From Arcobacter sp. (GTDB taxonomy: Bacteria; Campylobacterota; Campylobacteria; Campylobacterales; Sulfurimonadaceae), in contig JAGXFN010000006.1 in the NCBI GenBank assembly GCA_024637195.1, forward strand, positions 1 to 64,000: DNA of 64,000 nt, given 5' to 3'. This document shows positions 27,651 to 34,529 of this stretch, one piece after another. The position numbers and the translations under genes were made by a program. Under the pieces are notes generated by a model. The model made no database searches. It was not told the DNA's origin and saw only the letters and a program-made list of their open reading frames with translations. How positions within the stretch are numbered: position 1 is the stretch's first letter; every line of letters begins with the position of its first letter.

Positions 27651-27693
27651 AGCGTAGCGCAATGGACTTTAGAGAAATGAAGCGCAGCGCAAT
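27643..27693 (+). repeat. Tandem 21-base direct repeat at the end of cheR
   Basis: Two 21-base copies differing at one base (27643-27663 and 27673-27693; AGAAATGAAGCG then T or C then AGCGCAAT) are offset by 30 bases. The first includes the cheR stop codon. The GAAGCGCAGCGCAAT part resembles the palindromic element upstream of ung. A small TTGCC/GGCAA hairpin lies at about 27727-27742. Confidence 0.6.
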
Positions 27694-27773
27694 AAACGGG
27701 ATTAAAAAAGAAGAGAGTAGTGATAGTTGCCTGTCAGGGCAATTATTGGTACTCTCAAAATAAAGGAAAAAAA

Positions 27774-28154
27774 ATGGCAAACCCAATTGTAATGTTTATC
27801 GACGACTCCGAGACGGCACTGGCCTCAACACGCATGACAGTCTCTTCTATGCCGATCGAAGTGAAGCAGTATTTAGAAGCGCAGGCCTGTTTGAACGATG
27901 TTAAAGCAGGCGTGGTGCCTGAGTTGATCATTACCGATCTTAACATGCCGGTGATGAACGGCTTGGAACTTTTGAAAGCTTTACGCGAGCTTCCCGCAAC
28001 AAAACGCACGCCGGTGCTGATGCTCACCACAGAGACGAAAGATGAGCTTAAACAGCAGGGAAAAGCATTGGGTCTGACTGGCTGGATAGTAAAACCTTTT
28101 AACCCGGCGCAGCTTAAATCGGCGATCACACGGGTACTTCGTCTTCCTGCCTAA
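27774..28154 (+). CDS. CheY-like response regulator
   Basis: The 126-residue single receiver domain has the acidic pair D10-D11, phospho-acceptor D55 (ITDLNMP), a Thr in the LTTET position and Lys in VKPFNP. The ATG at 27774 has AAAGGA about 8 bases upstream; the open frame continues upstream to 27720 without support. It could be the diffusible output regulator or a phosphate sink for the array. Confidence 0.9.
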   Translation: MANPIVMFIDDSETALASTRMTVSSMPIEVKQYLEAQACLNDVKAGVVPELIITDLNMPVMNGLELLKALRELPATKRTPVLMLTTETKDELKQQGKALGLTGWIVKPFNPAQLKSAITRVLRLPA

Positions 28155-28195
28155 GTGTATCTATAGGAAAATTGAGCGATTTTGAAGGAAGAGAT

Positions 28196-28588
28196 ATGAT
28201 ATTTGACTCATTGTACGAACTTTTAGGACATATCAAACAGGTAGAAAAAGACACGATAAGCCTCTCTCAGGAGGCGCAGATGAAGCTCTCTAGATTTCTA
28301 GAAAAGCAAAAGATCGAACTCGATGATGAGGCTGTTGAGGCTTTGCAATACCAAGATATCATCTCACAGCAGCTCTCGGCAACGGTAGAAGCAATAGACG
28401 TCGTTCAAAAAAACCTGCAGATTTTTGCGCATACCTTTAAGCATGACGAGAAGATAGCAGATGAGAGTGTCGCAAAGCTGCACATAAAACTCTCTGGTGT
28501 TCTAGAAGAGGCCCGGGCCAAAAAAGAGGCCTTCAGCGGGCACAGTAAAAAGAGCAGTACGGATGAACACGAAATAGAGTTTTTTTAG
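28196..28588 (+). CDS. Small CheZ-like CheY phosphatase candidate
   Basis: The 130-residue helical protein carries QYQDIISQQL at residues 51-60, which fits the CheZ catalytic pattern Asp-x3-Gln (D54, Q58). It also has an acidic and aromatic C-terminal tail (EHEIEFF) like the CheY-binding tail of CheZ. It is shorter than typical CheZ and lies between two cheY genes. The ATG at 28196 has GAAGGA 6-7 bases upstream; the frame opens at a TTG at 28172. A CheZ-type function is inferred from motif and context. Confidence 0.6.
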   Translation: MIFDSLYELLGHIKQVEKDTISLSQEAQMKLSRFLEKQKIELDDEAVEALQYQDIISQQLSATVEAIDVVQKNLQIFAHTFKHDEKIADESVAKLHIKLSGVLEEARAKKEAFSGHSKKSSTDEHEIEFF

Positions 28589-28594
28589 GAGACG

Positions 28595-28954
28595 ATGATG
28601 AAAGTAATGGTTGTGGACGATTCAAAAACGGTACGAATGTATCACGGTTCCTTGCTCAAAGAGATGGGATACGAGGTGATAGAGGCCGAAAACGGCATGG
28701 AAGCAATGGAAAAAAGCCTTGACGGCGATATTGCGCTCTATCTTGTTGATGTCAATATGCCTATTATGGACGGCTACTCTTTTGTGCAGGAGATCCGTAA
28801 AGAGTCAGGCTACGCAACGACCCCCATCATTATGATCACTACACAGGCGCATGATGAAGACAGGGCTGAAGCCTTTAAGGTGGGAGCCAATCTTTTTGAA
28901 ACAAAACCGATTAAACCGGAAGTCTTGAAAAACTATCTTTCGATTTTAATCTAG
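28595..28954 (+). CDS. CheY-like response regulator (second copy)
   Basis: The 119-residue receiver domain has acidic D8-D9, phospho-acceptor D52 (VDVNMP), the ITTQA loop and Lys in ETKPIKPE. It is more canonical than the upstream CheY. It lies directly before cheA. The start is ATG at 28595, with another ATG right after; AGGAGA lies upstream. Confidence 0.9.
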   Translation: MMKVMVVDDSKTVRMYHGSLLKEMGYEVIEAENGMEAMEKSLDGDIALYLVDVNMPIMDGYSFVQEIRKESGYATTPIIMITTQAHDEDRAEAFKVGANLFETKPIKPEVLKNYLSILI

Positions 28955-28966
28955 CAGGGAGTTGTT

Positions 28967-31669
28967 ATGAATCCACTTTTAGAATCATTTTTACAAGAAG
29001 CCAGAGAAAATCTCTCGTTTATTGACCAACACATCGAAGATTTGGCCTCGGGAGATGCGGAGCTGCTCAATGCGGTGTTCAGAGCGGCACATACGCTCAA
29101 AGGTGGTTCAGGCATCGTCGGCTTCACTGCGGTAAAAGATATTACCCATCATGCAGAAGATCTGCTGGACATGGTGAGAAGCGGTGATATCGAAGCAAGC
29201 CCTGCGGTAATAGAGTCGCTCTATAATGCCTTTGACGAGGTGATGAACCTGATCGAAGCAGCCGAAGACAGTGAAGATATCGTCGAAGCGGATGAGGCAA
29301 CAGTCAGCGAGATCGTGCAGACCCTCTGCGATCAGATGGGAAAAAGCACAGAAAAAGAAGCGTGGCAACTTCCTTTAAACCTCTTACCGGATCCTTCAAT
29401 TATCGTCAACCTGCCCTTAGACTTTTTGAGAAATTCCCAGATAGCCTTGCCGCTTCACACAGAAAAGATCACAGAAGTGAATTTTAATGAAAAGCGTCTT
29501 TATGCGGTGCTCTTTGATGTGGACGAGTCCTGCATGTTTTATGGGAATGACCCGGCTTATGCGCTTTCTTTGCTGGGCGACAAGGTCAAGTATGTCTACT
29601 CTTGTATGAACGAAGATGGGGCAAAATCGATCCTGAGCGGCTTGGATGATGAAGAAGGCCTGACACTGCGCATGCAGCTGATCGCCTTTGTACAAGCGGA
29701 GTATGCGCAGATAGAAGAGGCTCTTTTTAACTTCATCGACGAACTCCTCTTTCTGCCTCTGGATATAACAACACTTCTGGGCGTGAGCAGAGGCGAAGTA
29801 CATCCGCTTGACGTTATGAAAGAGCTGAGCATTAATGCAAAAAAAGAGCTCTCTTCCAAGCAAAACCTAAAAAAAGTGATTGTAGATTCGCTCGATCACA
29901 TCGGCGAAGAGACACTGCAACATACACAGCTGCAGCGTTTTCTTGATGTTTTGGACTCTACAGATGAGCTGGATGCGTTGGCGCCCTTCTTTGACGGGCT
30001 TTATCTGGGACGGATCTATACCGGCGAAGCAGAAGTGCAGGGGAAAACGCTCCAGACAGAGGCCGTGCCTGCAAAAAAAGTAGAAGTTGATGAAAAACTG
30101 CTTGCAGGTGCCAAGATGATCATCGAGCAGCAGCTCTTACAGCTGAAAAACTCCGACGATCCTGCCCTGTTTGAACGGGTCAAAGCGGTAGTCGAAAAAA
30201 CAGCCAAACTCTTTTCGGTTACGATGGGAAAAATCTCCAATAAAGCAGAGCTGGCCGATTTTGCCACCTCGCTTATCTCAGAAGAGAAGGCTGAAGTTCC
30301 CGCTGAGAGCAAAACAGTCGAGGTGGTAAAGGAAGTTTTGGAAAAACCTGCCGCATCTGTACTTGAAAAAGCCGCAGAACCGGAAAAAAAGAGCGAGATC
30401 CTTGTGCCTGAGACAGTTCCTGATAAAGTTTTTGCACCTGAAAAGGCAGAAACAAAACGCAGTGTTGTCGGTAAAACAGTGAAGATAGAGCAAGAGTCTG
30501 TGGATTCATTGATGAATGTCATCGGCGAGCTTCTTGTGGCCAAAAACTCTCTTCCCTACCTTGCAGACAGTGCACACAAGATGACAGCCGAAGAGATAAA
30601 ACGCGCGATAATGGGAAAATACACCTTTATCAACCGCCTCTCTGAGCAGCTTCAAGACCTGATCATGTCGATGCGGATGCTACCGATCTCTTATGTCTTT
30701 GACCGTTATCCGAAACTCGTGCGCGACATCTCCAAAAAGCTGAACAAAAAAGTAAACTTGACGATGGAGGGCGGAGAGACCAAACTGGATAAAAACATTA
30801 TCGAGATGATGGCTGACCCGATGATCCATATCATGCGCAACTCGCTTGACCACGGTATAGAACTTCCCGAAGTACGCCAAAGCCAAGGCAAAAGTCCTGA
30901 AGGAAATGTCAGGCTAAAGGCCTATTCGCAGTCAGACAAGATCATTATTGAGATCAAAGACGACGGGGCAGGGATAAATGTCGAGCGTGTCATCCAAAAA
31001 GTCGTTGACAAGGGCCTGATGAGTATGGAACAGATCGATGCTCTGGACGAGAATGCACAGGCCGAACTGGTCTTGCTCGCCGGACTTTCGACGGTAGACG
31101 AGATCACTGAGTTTAGCGGACGCGGTGTCGGGATGGACGTGGTCAAAAAATCGATCGAGGGATTTGGCGGAAGCATCAGCATCAGCACTAAAAAAGGAGC
31201 CGGAACAACCATTACCCTGGCTATCCCGGTCTCATTGGCCGTCACGACACTGCTCCATGTCGAGATGAACAGCGTGCATTACGGTTTCCCTATGGACTCG
31301 GTCCAAGAAACAGTCAAAATCGAAAAGAGCGAGATACAGGCTCTGCATAACGAGCCCTTTATCTATTTGCGCGGCGAGGTCATCCCGCTTCTTTTCATCA
31401 ACTCGATGCTAAATCTTGAAGAGATAAAAAATAAACAGTTGAGCATTATTGTTCTCAATATCAAAGGAAATGCTCTGGCCGTCGTGGTAAATCAACTGCT
31501 CGGACAGCTCGACGTGGTTCAAAAACCGCTTTCGGGGATGATAGAGGGCCACCCGATCTTTAGCGGAACAGCTCTTCTGGGCAATGGCCAGATCATTATG
31601 ATGATCGACCCTGTCGGTCTTTTGGGCATTTGCGATCAGTTGCAGACGCCTTTGAGGAATATTTTATGA
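28967..31669 (+). CDS. cheA: Chemotaxis histidine kinase CheA
   Basis: The 900-residue kinase has a P1 HPt domain with phospho-acceptor His42 (AAHTLKGGSG), then a large middle region (about 125-380) with no clear CheY-binding P2 match and an Ala/Glu/Lys-rich linker (about 430-500). These are followed by P3 dimerisation (about 504-570, VDSLMNVIGELL), P4 ATPase (N box MRNSLDHG near 625, G1 DDGAGIN near 665, G2 GRGVGMDVV near 718) and a P5 CheW-like domain (about 760-900). It autophosphorylates in the receptor array. It overlaps the next gene by 4 bases. Confidence 0.95.
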   Translation: MNPLLESFLQEARENLSFIDQHIEDLASGDAELLNAVFRAAHTLKGGSGIVGFTAVKDITHHAEDLLDMVRSGDIEASPAVIESLYNAFDEVMNLIEAAEDSEDIVEADEATVSEIVQTLCDQMGKSTEKEAWQLPLNLLPDPSIIVNLPLDFLRNSQIALPLHTEKITEVNFNEKRLYAVLFDVDESCMFYGNDPAYALSLLGDKVKYVYSCMNEDGAKSILSGLDDEEGLTLRMQLIAFVQAEYAQIEEALFNFIDELLFLPLDITTLLGVSRGEVHPLDVMKELSINAKKELSSKQNLKKVIVDSLDHIGEETLQHTQLQRFLDVLDSTDELDALAPFFDGLYLGRIYTGEAEVQGKTLQTEAVPAKKVEVDEKLLAGAKMIIEQQLLQLKNSDDPALFERVKAVVEKTAKLFSVTMGKISNKAELADFATSLISEEKAEVPAESKTVEVVKEVLEKPAASVLEKAAEPEKKSEILVPETVPDKVFAPEKAETKRSVVGKTVKIEQESVDSLMNVIGELLVAKNSLPYLADSAHKMTAEEIKRAIMGKYTFINRLSEQLQDLIMSMRMLPISYVFDRYPKLVRDISKKLNKKVNLTMEGGETKLDKNIIEMMADPMIHIMRNSLDHGIELPEVRQSQGKSPEGNVRLKAYSQSDKIIIEIKDDGAGINVERVIQKVVDKGLMSMEQIDALDENAQAELVLLAGLSTVDEITEFSGRGVGMDVVKKSIEGFGGSISISTKKGAGTTITLAIPVSLAVTTLLHVEMNSVHYGFPMDSVQETVKIEKSEIQALHNEPFIYLRGEVIPLLFINSMLNLEEIKNKQLSIIVLNIKGNALAVVVNQLLGQLDVVQKPLSGMIEGHPIFSGTALLGNGQIIMMIDPVGLLGICDQLQTPLRNIL

Positions 31670-32442
31670 CATCATTTGTCATCTTTAAGACCTTAGAACA
31701 GCTTTATGGCATTGATATCGAGCGTGTCAAGCGTATTCTGCCTTCGCCGTTTTTAACTGCAATGCCGGATGAGGATGAGCATATCGAAGGAATGTTTACT
31801 TATGAAGACGAGATCATCAAGGTCTTGAGTTTTAGAAAACTGATCGGTGTCAAGAGCTATGAAGAGCAGCTGCACCAGCTCTTCTTACAGCTAAAAGCCG
31901 AACACCAAGGATGGCTGGAAGCCTTGGGGGAGAGTCTTGAAAAACAGAGACCCTTTACGCAGGCAAAGACTCCTCACAGCTGCAGTCTGGGAAAGTGGAT
32001 AGACTCCTTCCATCCTGATGACAAGGCGCTGCTGGATGCGATGAAGCAGCTCAGTTTACATCATCAACAGCTCCACCAGTCTGCCTTGCATCTGCTAGAA
32101 GAGAAAGAGACCAACCCTCAAGCGGCCAAAAATCGTTTGAAGAACGAGATCAATACTATTCATGAAAAGACCTTGGACTCTTTTGAAAAGGTTGTGAAAA
32201 TGTCAAGAAAGGTGGCGGTGACTCTGCAGCGATGCCTGATCTTGCTCGGAGAGAAAAACCGCTCTTTCGGTGTCAATATTGACGAAGTTGTGGACATTTT
32301 ACACATTGACGAAAAGCAGCTTTACAGCGCACAAGGAGAAGAATATATGGGTGATTTCATAAACGTTGCGGGCGTTTTGCAACACAATGGAAAGCTCATA
32401 ACGATCATCAAAGACGTCACAATCAATAAAAGGAGCGCATAA
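31666..32442 (+). CDS. CheW-like adaptor interrupted by a CZB zinc-binding domain
   Basis: The 258-residue protein begins with the first half of a CheW fold (1-64) and ends with the second half (about 199-258, GVNIDEVVDIL and so on). Between them lies a helical CZB domain with the complete zinc set: H80, C106 (in SCSLGKW), H132/H133 and H137. CZB domains bind zinc and can report zinc or hypochlorous acid through the cysteine. It may therefore gate CheA coupling by zinc or oxidant. The ATG at 31666 overlaps the cheA stop and has GAGG upstream. Confidence 0.82.
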   Translation: MTSFVIFKTLEQLYGIDIERVKRILPSPFLTAMPDEDEHIEGMFTYEDEIIKVLSFRKLIGVKSYEEQLHQLFLQLKAEHQGWLEALGESLEKQRPFTQAKTPHSCSLGKWIDSFHPDDKALLDAMKQLSLHHQQLHQSALHLLEEKETNPQAAKNRLKNEINTIHEKTLDSFEKVVKMSRKVAVTLQRCLILLGEKNRSFGVNIDEVVDILHIDEKQLYSAQGEEYMGDFINVAGVLQHNGKLITIIKDVTINKRSA

Positions 32443-32709
32443 ATGGCCATTTCATATGATGGGGCAAATATTGTTTTGGAAGGGGTGATCTATGAGGATG
32501 AAGTCATCCCTTTGCGTGAGAAGTTAAACGAGATCGCACCTCAAGAGATTCAGTTTGATTTGAGTGTCTGCGATGATATGCACCTTAGCATCATTCAGCA
32601 GATGCTTGCCTATAAAAAACTCTACACCTGCAGTTTTAACTTTTCTGCAGCAGAGAAGACTTACCAGAAAGTAATTGAAGGGTTTGATGAAAACGATTGT
32701 AATCTCTAA
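32443..32709 (+). CDS. STAS-like small protein
   Basis: The 88-residue protein has the alternating strand-helix pattern of STAS/anti-anti-sigma domains (IVLEGVIYEDEVIPLREKL, then IQFDLSVCDDMHLSIIQQML). The usual phospho-Ser position is not clear. It starts directly after the CheW-CZB gene stop and overlaps parA by 23 bases, so it belongs to the chemosensory operon. A protein-protein switch role is inferred. The identification is moderate because the protein is short. Confidence 0.6.
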   Translation: MAISYDGANIVLEGVIYEDEVIPLREKLNEIAPQEIQFDLSVCDDMHLSIIQQMLAYKKLYTCSFNFSAAEKTYQKVIEGFDENDCNL

Positions 32710-33430
32710 CCGCAAAGGCGGTTCGGCAAAAACAACAACTGCCGTAAATCTTGCGACAGAACTTGCTAAAAATCACGCGGTACTTTTGATCGATTTTGAT
32801 ACACAGGGGCACGCTTCGATAGGTGTGGGTTCAGCTCCCGTGGAAGAGGGCGGGGCGCACTCTATATTTTTGGGCCATACCCTCAGCGAGAACTTCATAC
32901 CAACGGTTTTAAACAACCTTACCCTGGCCCCCGCGCATGCATTCTTTGATGTCTATGAGCACTCCAATCTTCGCGGTGTGCTCAAAAACCGTTTCAGCAA
33001 AGAGAAGATTGCCGAGTTTTTCGACTACTGTATTATCGATACGGCGCCGACCTTTGATGCCGTGCTGAAAAACTCGCTTGAAGTTGCCGATGTGGTTGTG
33101 ATCCCCTTTGTCCCCCATCACCTCGGTGTGATAGCCGTAGGGCAGATGGTACGCGCGGTTTATCAGATATCGACACAGATGAATGCAGAGATCAAACATG
33201 TGGGAATGCTTCCGGTGATGTACAACCCGCATATCCAGGAGCACAAAGCATCTATAGTGAAGGTGCAGAGCTCTTTTGGAAAGGCCAAGCTTTTTACGCC
33301 CATAGGCACCGATATCAAGCTGGCCCAGCAGTTTGAATCAGGCAAGCCTATCGTCTTGATGGAGAAACGGACCAAAGGGATGCAGGACTACAAAAATTTC
33401 TGCACAGAGCTTCTGCTGCGGATACAATAG
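32687..33430 (+). CDS. ParA/MinD-family partition ATPase of the chemosensory cluster
   Basis: The 247-residue protein has the deviant Walker A KGGSAKTTT (residues 10-18, signature Lys10), LLIDFDTQGH (Walker A') and CIIDTAPTF (Walker B). The ATG at 32687 has AAGGG 5 bases upstream; the TTG at 32675 is a longer alternative. No parB follows, so it is not a chromosomal partition pair. Orphan ParAs in chemotaxis operons position soluble receptor clusters, as PpfA does in Rhodobacter, and I infer the same here. Confidence 0.88.
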   Translation: MKTIVISNRKGGSAKTTTAVNLATELAKNHAVLLIDFDTQGHASIGVGSAPVEEGGAHSIFLGHTLSENFIPTVLNNLTLAPAHAFFDVYEHSNLRGVLKNRFSKEKIAEFFDYCIIDTAPTFDAVLKNSLEVADVVVIPFVPHHLGVIAVGQMVRAVYQISTQMNAEIKHVGMLPVMYNPHIQEHKASIVKVQSSFGKAKLFTPIGTDIKLAQQFESGKPIVLMEKRTKGMQDYKNFCTELLLRIQ

Positions 33431-33440
33431 GAGACAAGAT

Positions 33441-33647
33441 ATGTATAATGTAGAGATAAAAAACAGCTGCAGTTGTGCGATAAAAAAAGGGATGCCCGAA
33501 CTTCAAAGCTTTGTATCCGAAGAAGAGGCCGAGACGGAAGCCAATCGCTTAAAAGCGAGGATGGAAAAAGAGTTTTGTAAAAAACACCGCTTTGAGCTTC
33601 GTAAAGAGTTTTCTTCATTTTGTTTGTATATTCTTCCAAATCGGTAA
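33441..33647 (+). CDS. Small cysteine-containing conserved-type protein
   Basis: The 68-residue protein has four cysteines (C10 and C12 in NSCSC, plus two towards the C-terminus) and a charged Glu/Lys helix. A clear AGGAGA lies 7 bases before the ATG, and codon usage matches its neighbours, so I take it as real. It lies 10 bases after parA and may be its cotranscript. I do not recognise a family. Confidence 0.6.
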   Translation: MYNVEIKNSCSCAIKKGMPELQSFVSEEEAETEANRLKARMEKEFCKKHRFELRKEFSSFCLYILPNR

Positions 33648-33744
33648 AGATTCCCGCGTCACCCTTTGTTTTAGAGGTCCATTTAAGCTTTCTTGTCGTT
33701 TTTTGCTAAACTATAGGCGGCAAAAGTGCCTGTATTTCTTTTAT

Positions 33745-33786
33745 GTGAGTCACTTAGTATCAAGTTGGCTAACTAAGATCACTCAC
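33745..33786. promoter_or_regulatory. Long inverted repeat upstream of the grpE promoter
   Basis: GTGAGTCACTTAG (33745-33757) and CTAAGATCACTCAC (33773-33786) form a near-perfect inverted repeat with a 15-base spacer. It ends 7 bases before the -35 region. It could be a second repressor-binding site, a looping site for HspR, or the terminator of the parA transcript (no T run follows). The role is inference. Confidence 0.45.
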
Positions 33787-33792
33787 TATACA

Positions 33793-33823
33793 CTTGACAA
33801 TAAATGACTCAATGGTGTATAAT
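33793..33823 (+). promoter_or_regulatory. Heat-shock promoter with HspR (HAIR-like) operator for grpE-dnaK
   Basis: TTGACA (33794-33799) and TATAAT (33818-33823) are separated by 18 bases, a strong sigma70 promoter. Overlapping it is CTTGACA-N7-ACTCAAT (33793-33813), close to the HspR consensus CTTGAGT-N7-ACTCAAG (11 of 14 half-site positions). The same layout occurs before clpB. Repression by HspR would block -35 recognition. Confidence 0.65.
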
Positions 33824-33854
33824 CATGTCTGAAATTTAGAAAAGGAGGCAATTA

Positions 33855-34406
33855 ATGTCACAAGAAGAACGTGAGACAGTTGAGAACTCTGATCTTGAAA
33901 ACGAAGAGAGTGAAGCGCAAGAAGAAGCTTCACAAGAGAGCGTGCAAGAGAATGAATTAGAAGCTTTAAAAGCTGCACTTGCTCAGAGTGAAGATAGATA
34001 TCAGCGTGTTCATGCTGACTTCGAAAATATCAGAAAACGTCTTGAAAAAGAGAAGTATCAGGCATTAGAATACTCTAATGAGAAGTTCGCAAAAGAGCTG
34101 ATCCCTGTTATTGACTCCTTGTCTATGGCGATAGCTGCCACAAAATCAGATACGGATGCCAATGAGCTGCTTCATAAACTTGAAGAGGGCGTAGAGTTGA
34201 CAATGAAACAATTTTTAAATGTTCTGGAAAAACACGGCATTACACCGGTTTCAGAAGATGAACCATTTGATCCGAACATTCATCATGCGGTTCAGCAGAT
34301 GGATTCACCAGATCATGAAAGTGGCGAGATCGTGAGTACTTTTCAAAAAGGGTATCGTTACAAAGGCAGAACCCTTCGTGATGCTATGGTCATTATTGCC
34401 AATTAG
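33855..34406 (+). CDS. grpE: Nucleotide exchange factor GrpE
   Basis: GrpE releases ADP from DnaK. The 183 residues show an acidic coiled-coil N-terminus, then FENIRKRLEKEK, LIPVIDSLSMAI and the C-terminal beta domain (VSTFQKGYRYKGRTLRDAMVII). Size and motifs are typical. An AAAGGAGG lies 7 bases before the ATG. No hrcA is found upstream, unlike the usual hrcA-grpE-dnaK order. Confidence 0.96.
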   Translation: MSQEERETVENSDLENEESEAQEEASQESVQENELEALKAALAQSEDRYQRVHADFENIRKRLEKEKYQALEYSNEKFAKELIPVIDSLSMAIAATKSDTDANELLHKLEEGVELTMKQFLNVLEKHGITPVSEDEPFDPNIHHAVQQMDSPDHESGEIVSTFQKGYRYKGRTLRDAMVIIAN

Positions 34407-34529
34407 TGAATGCGCAGATGGGAAAGAACAAGAAGTTGCTAGGGCCTTGTTGCCGAAGCGGTGTCAGCACAGTGACCGGGGTTTTGCTCCGATCGCGTAG
34501 AAAACAAACAATAAAGTAAAGGAAAAATA

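Noticed and set aside
30016-30543. 175-codon minus-strand frame inside cheA
   Set aside because: It mirrors the repetitive Ala/Glu/Lys linker of CheA and is Ser/Thr/Phe-rich; no start signal.
32687-33430. ParA as chromosome or plasmid partition protein
   Set aside because: No ParB gene or parS-like site is adjacent, and it is embedded in a chemosensory operon.
34407-34529. Possible small gene between grpE and dnaK
   Set aside because: Frames are short, with no start signal; the stretch is better seen as a leader or spacer.
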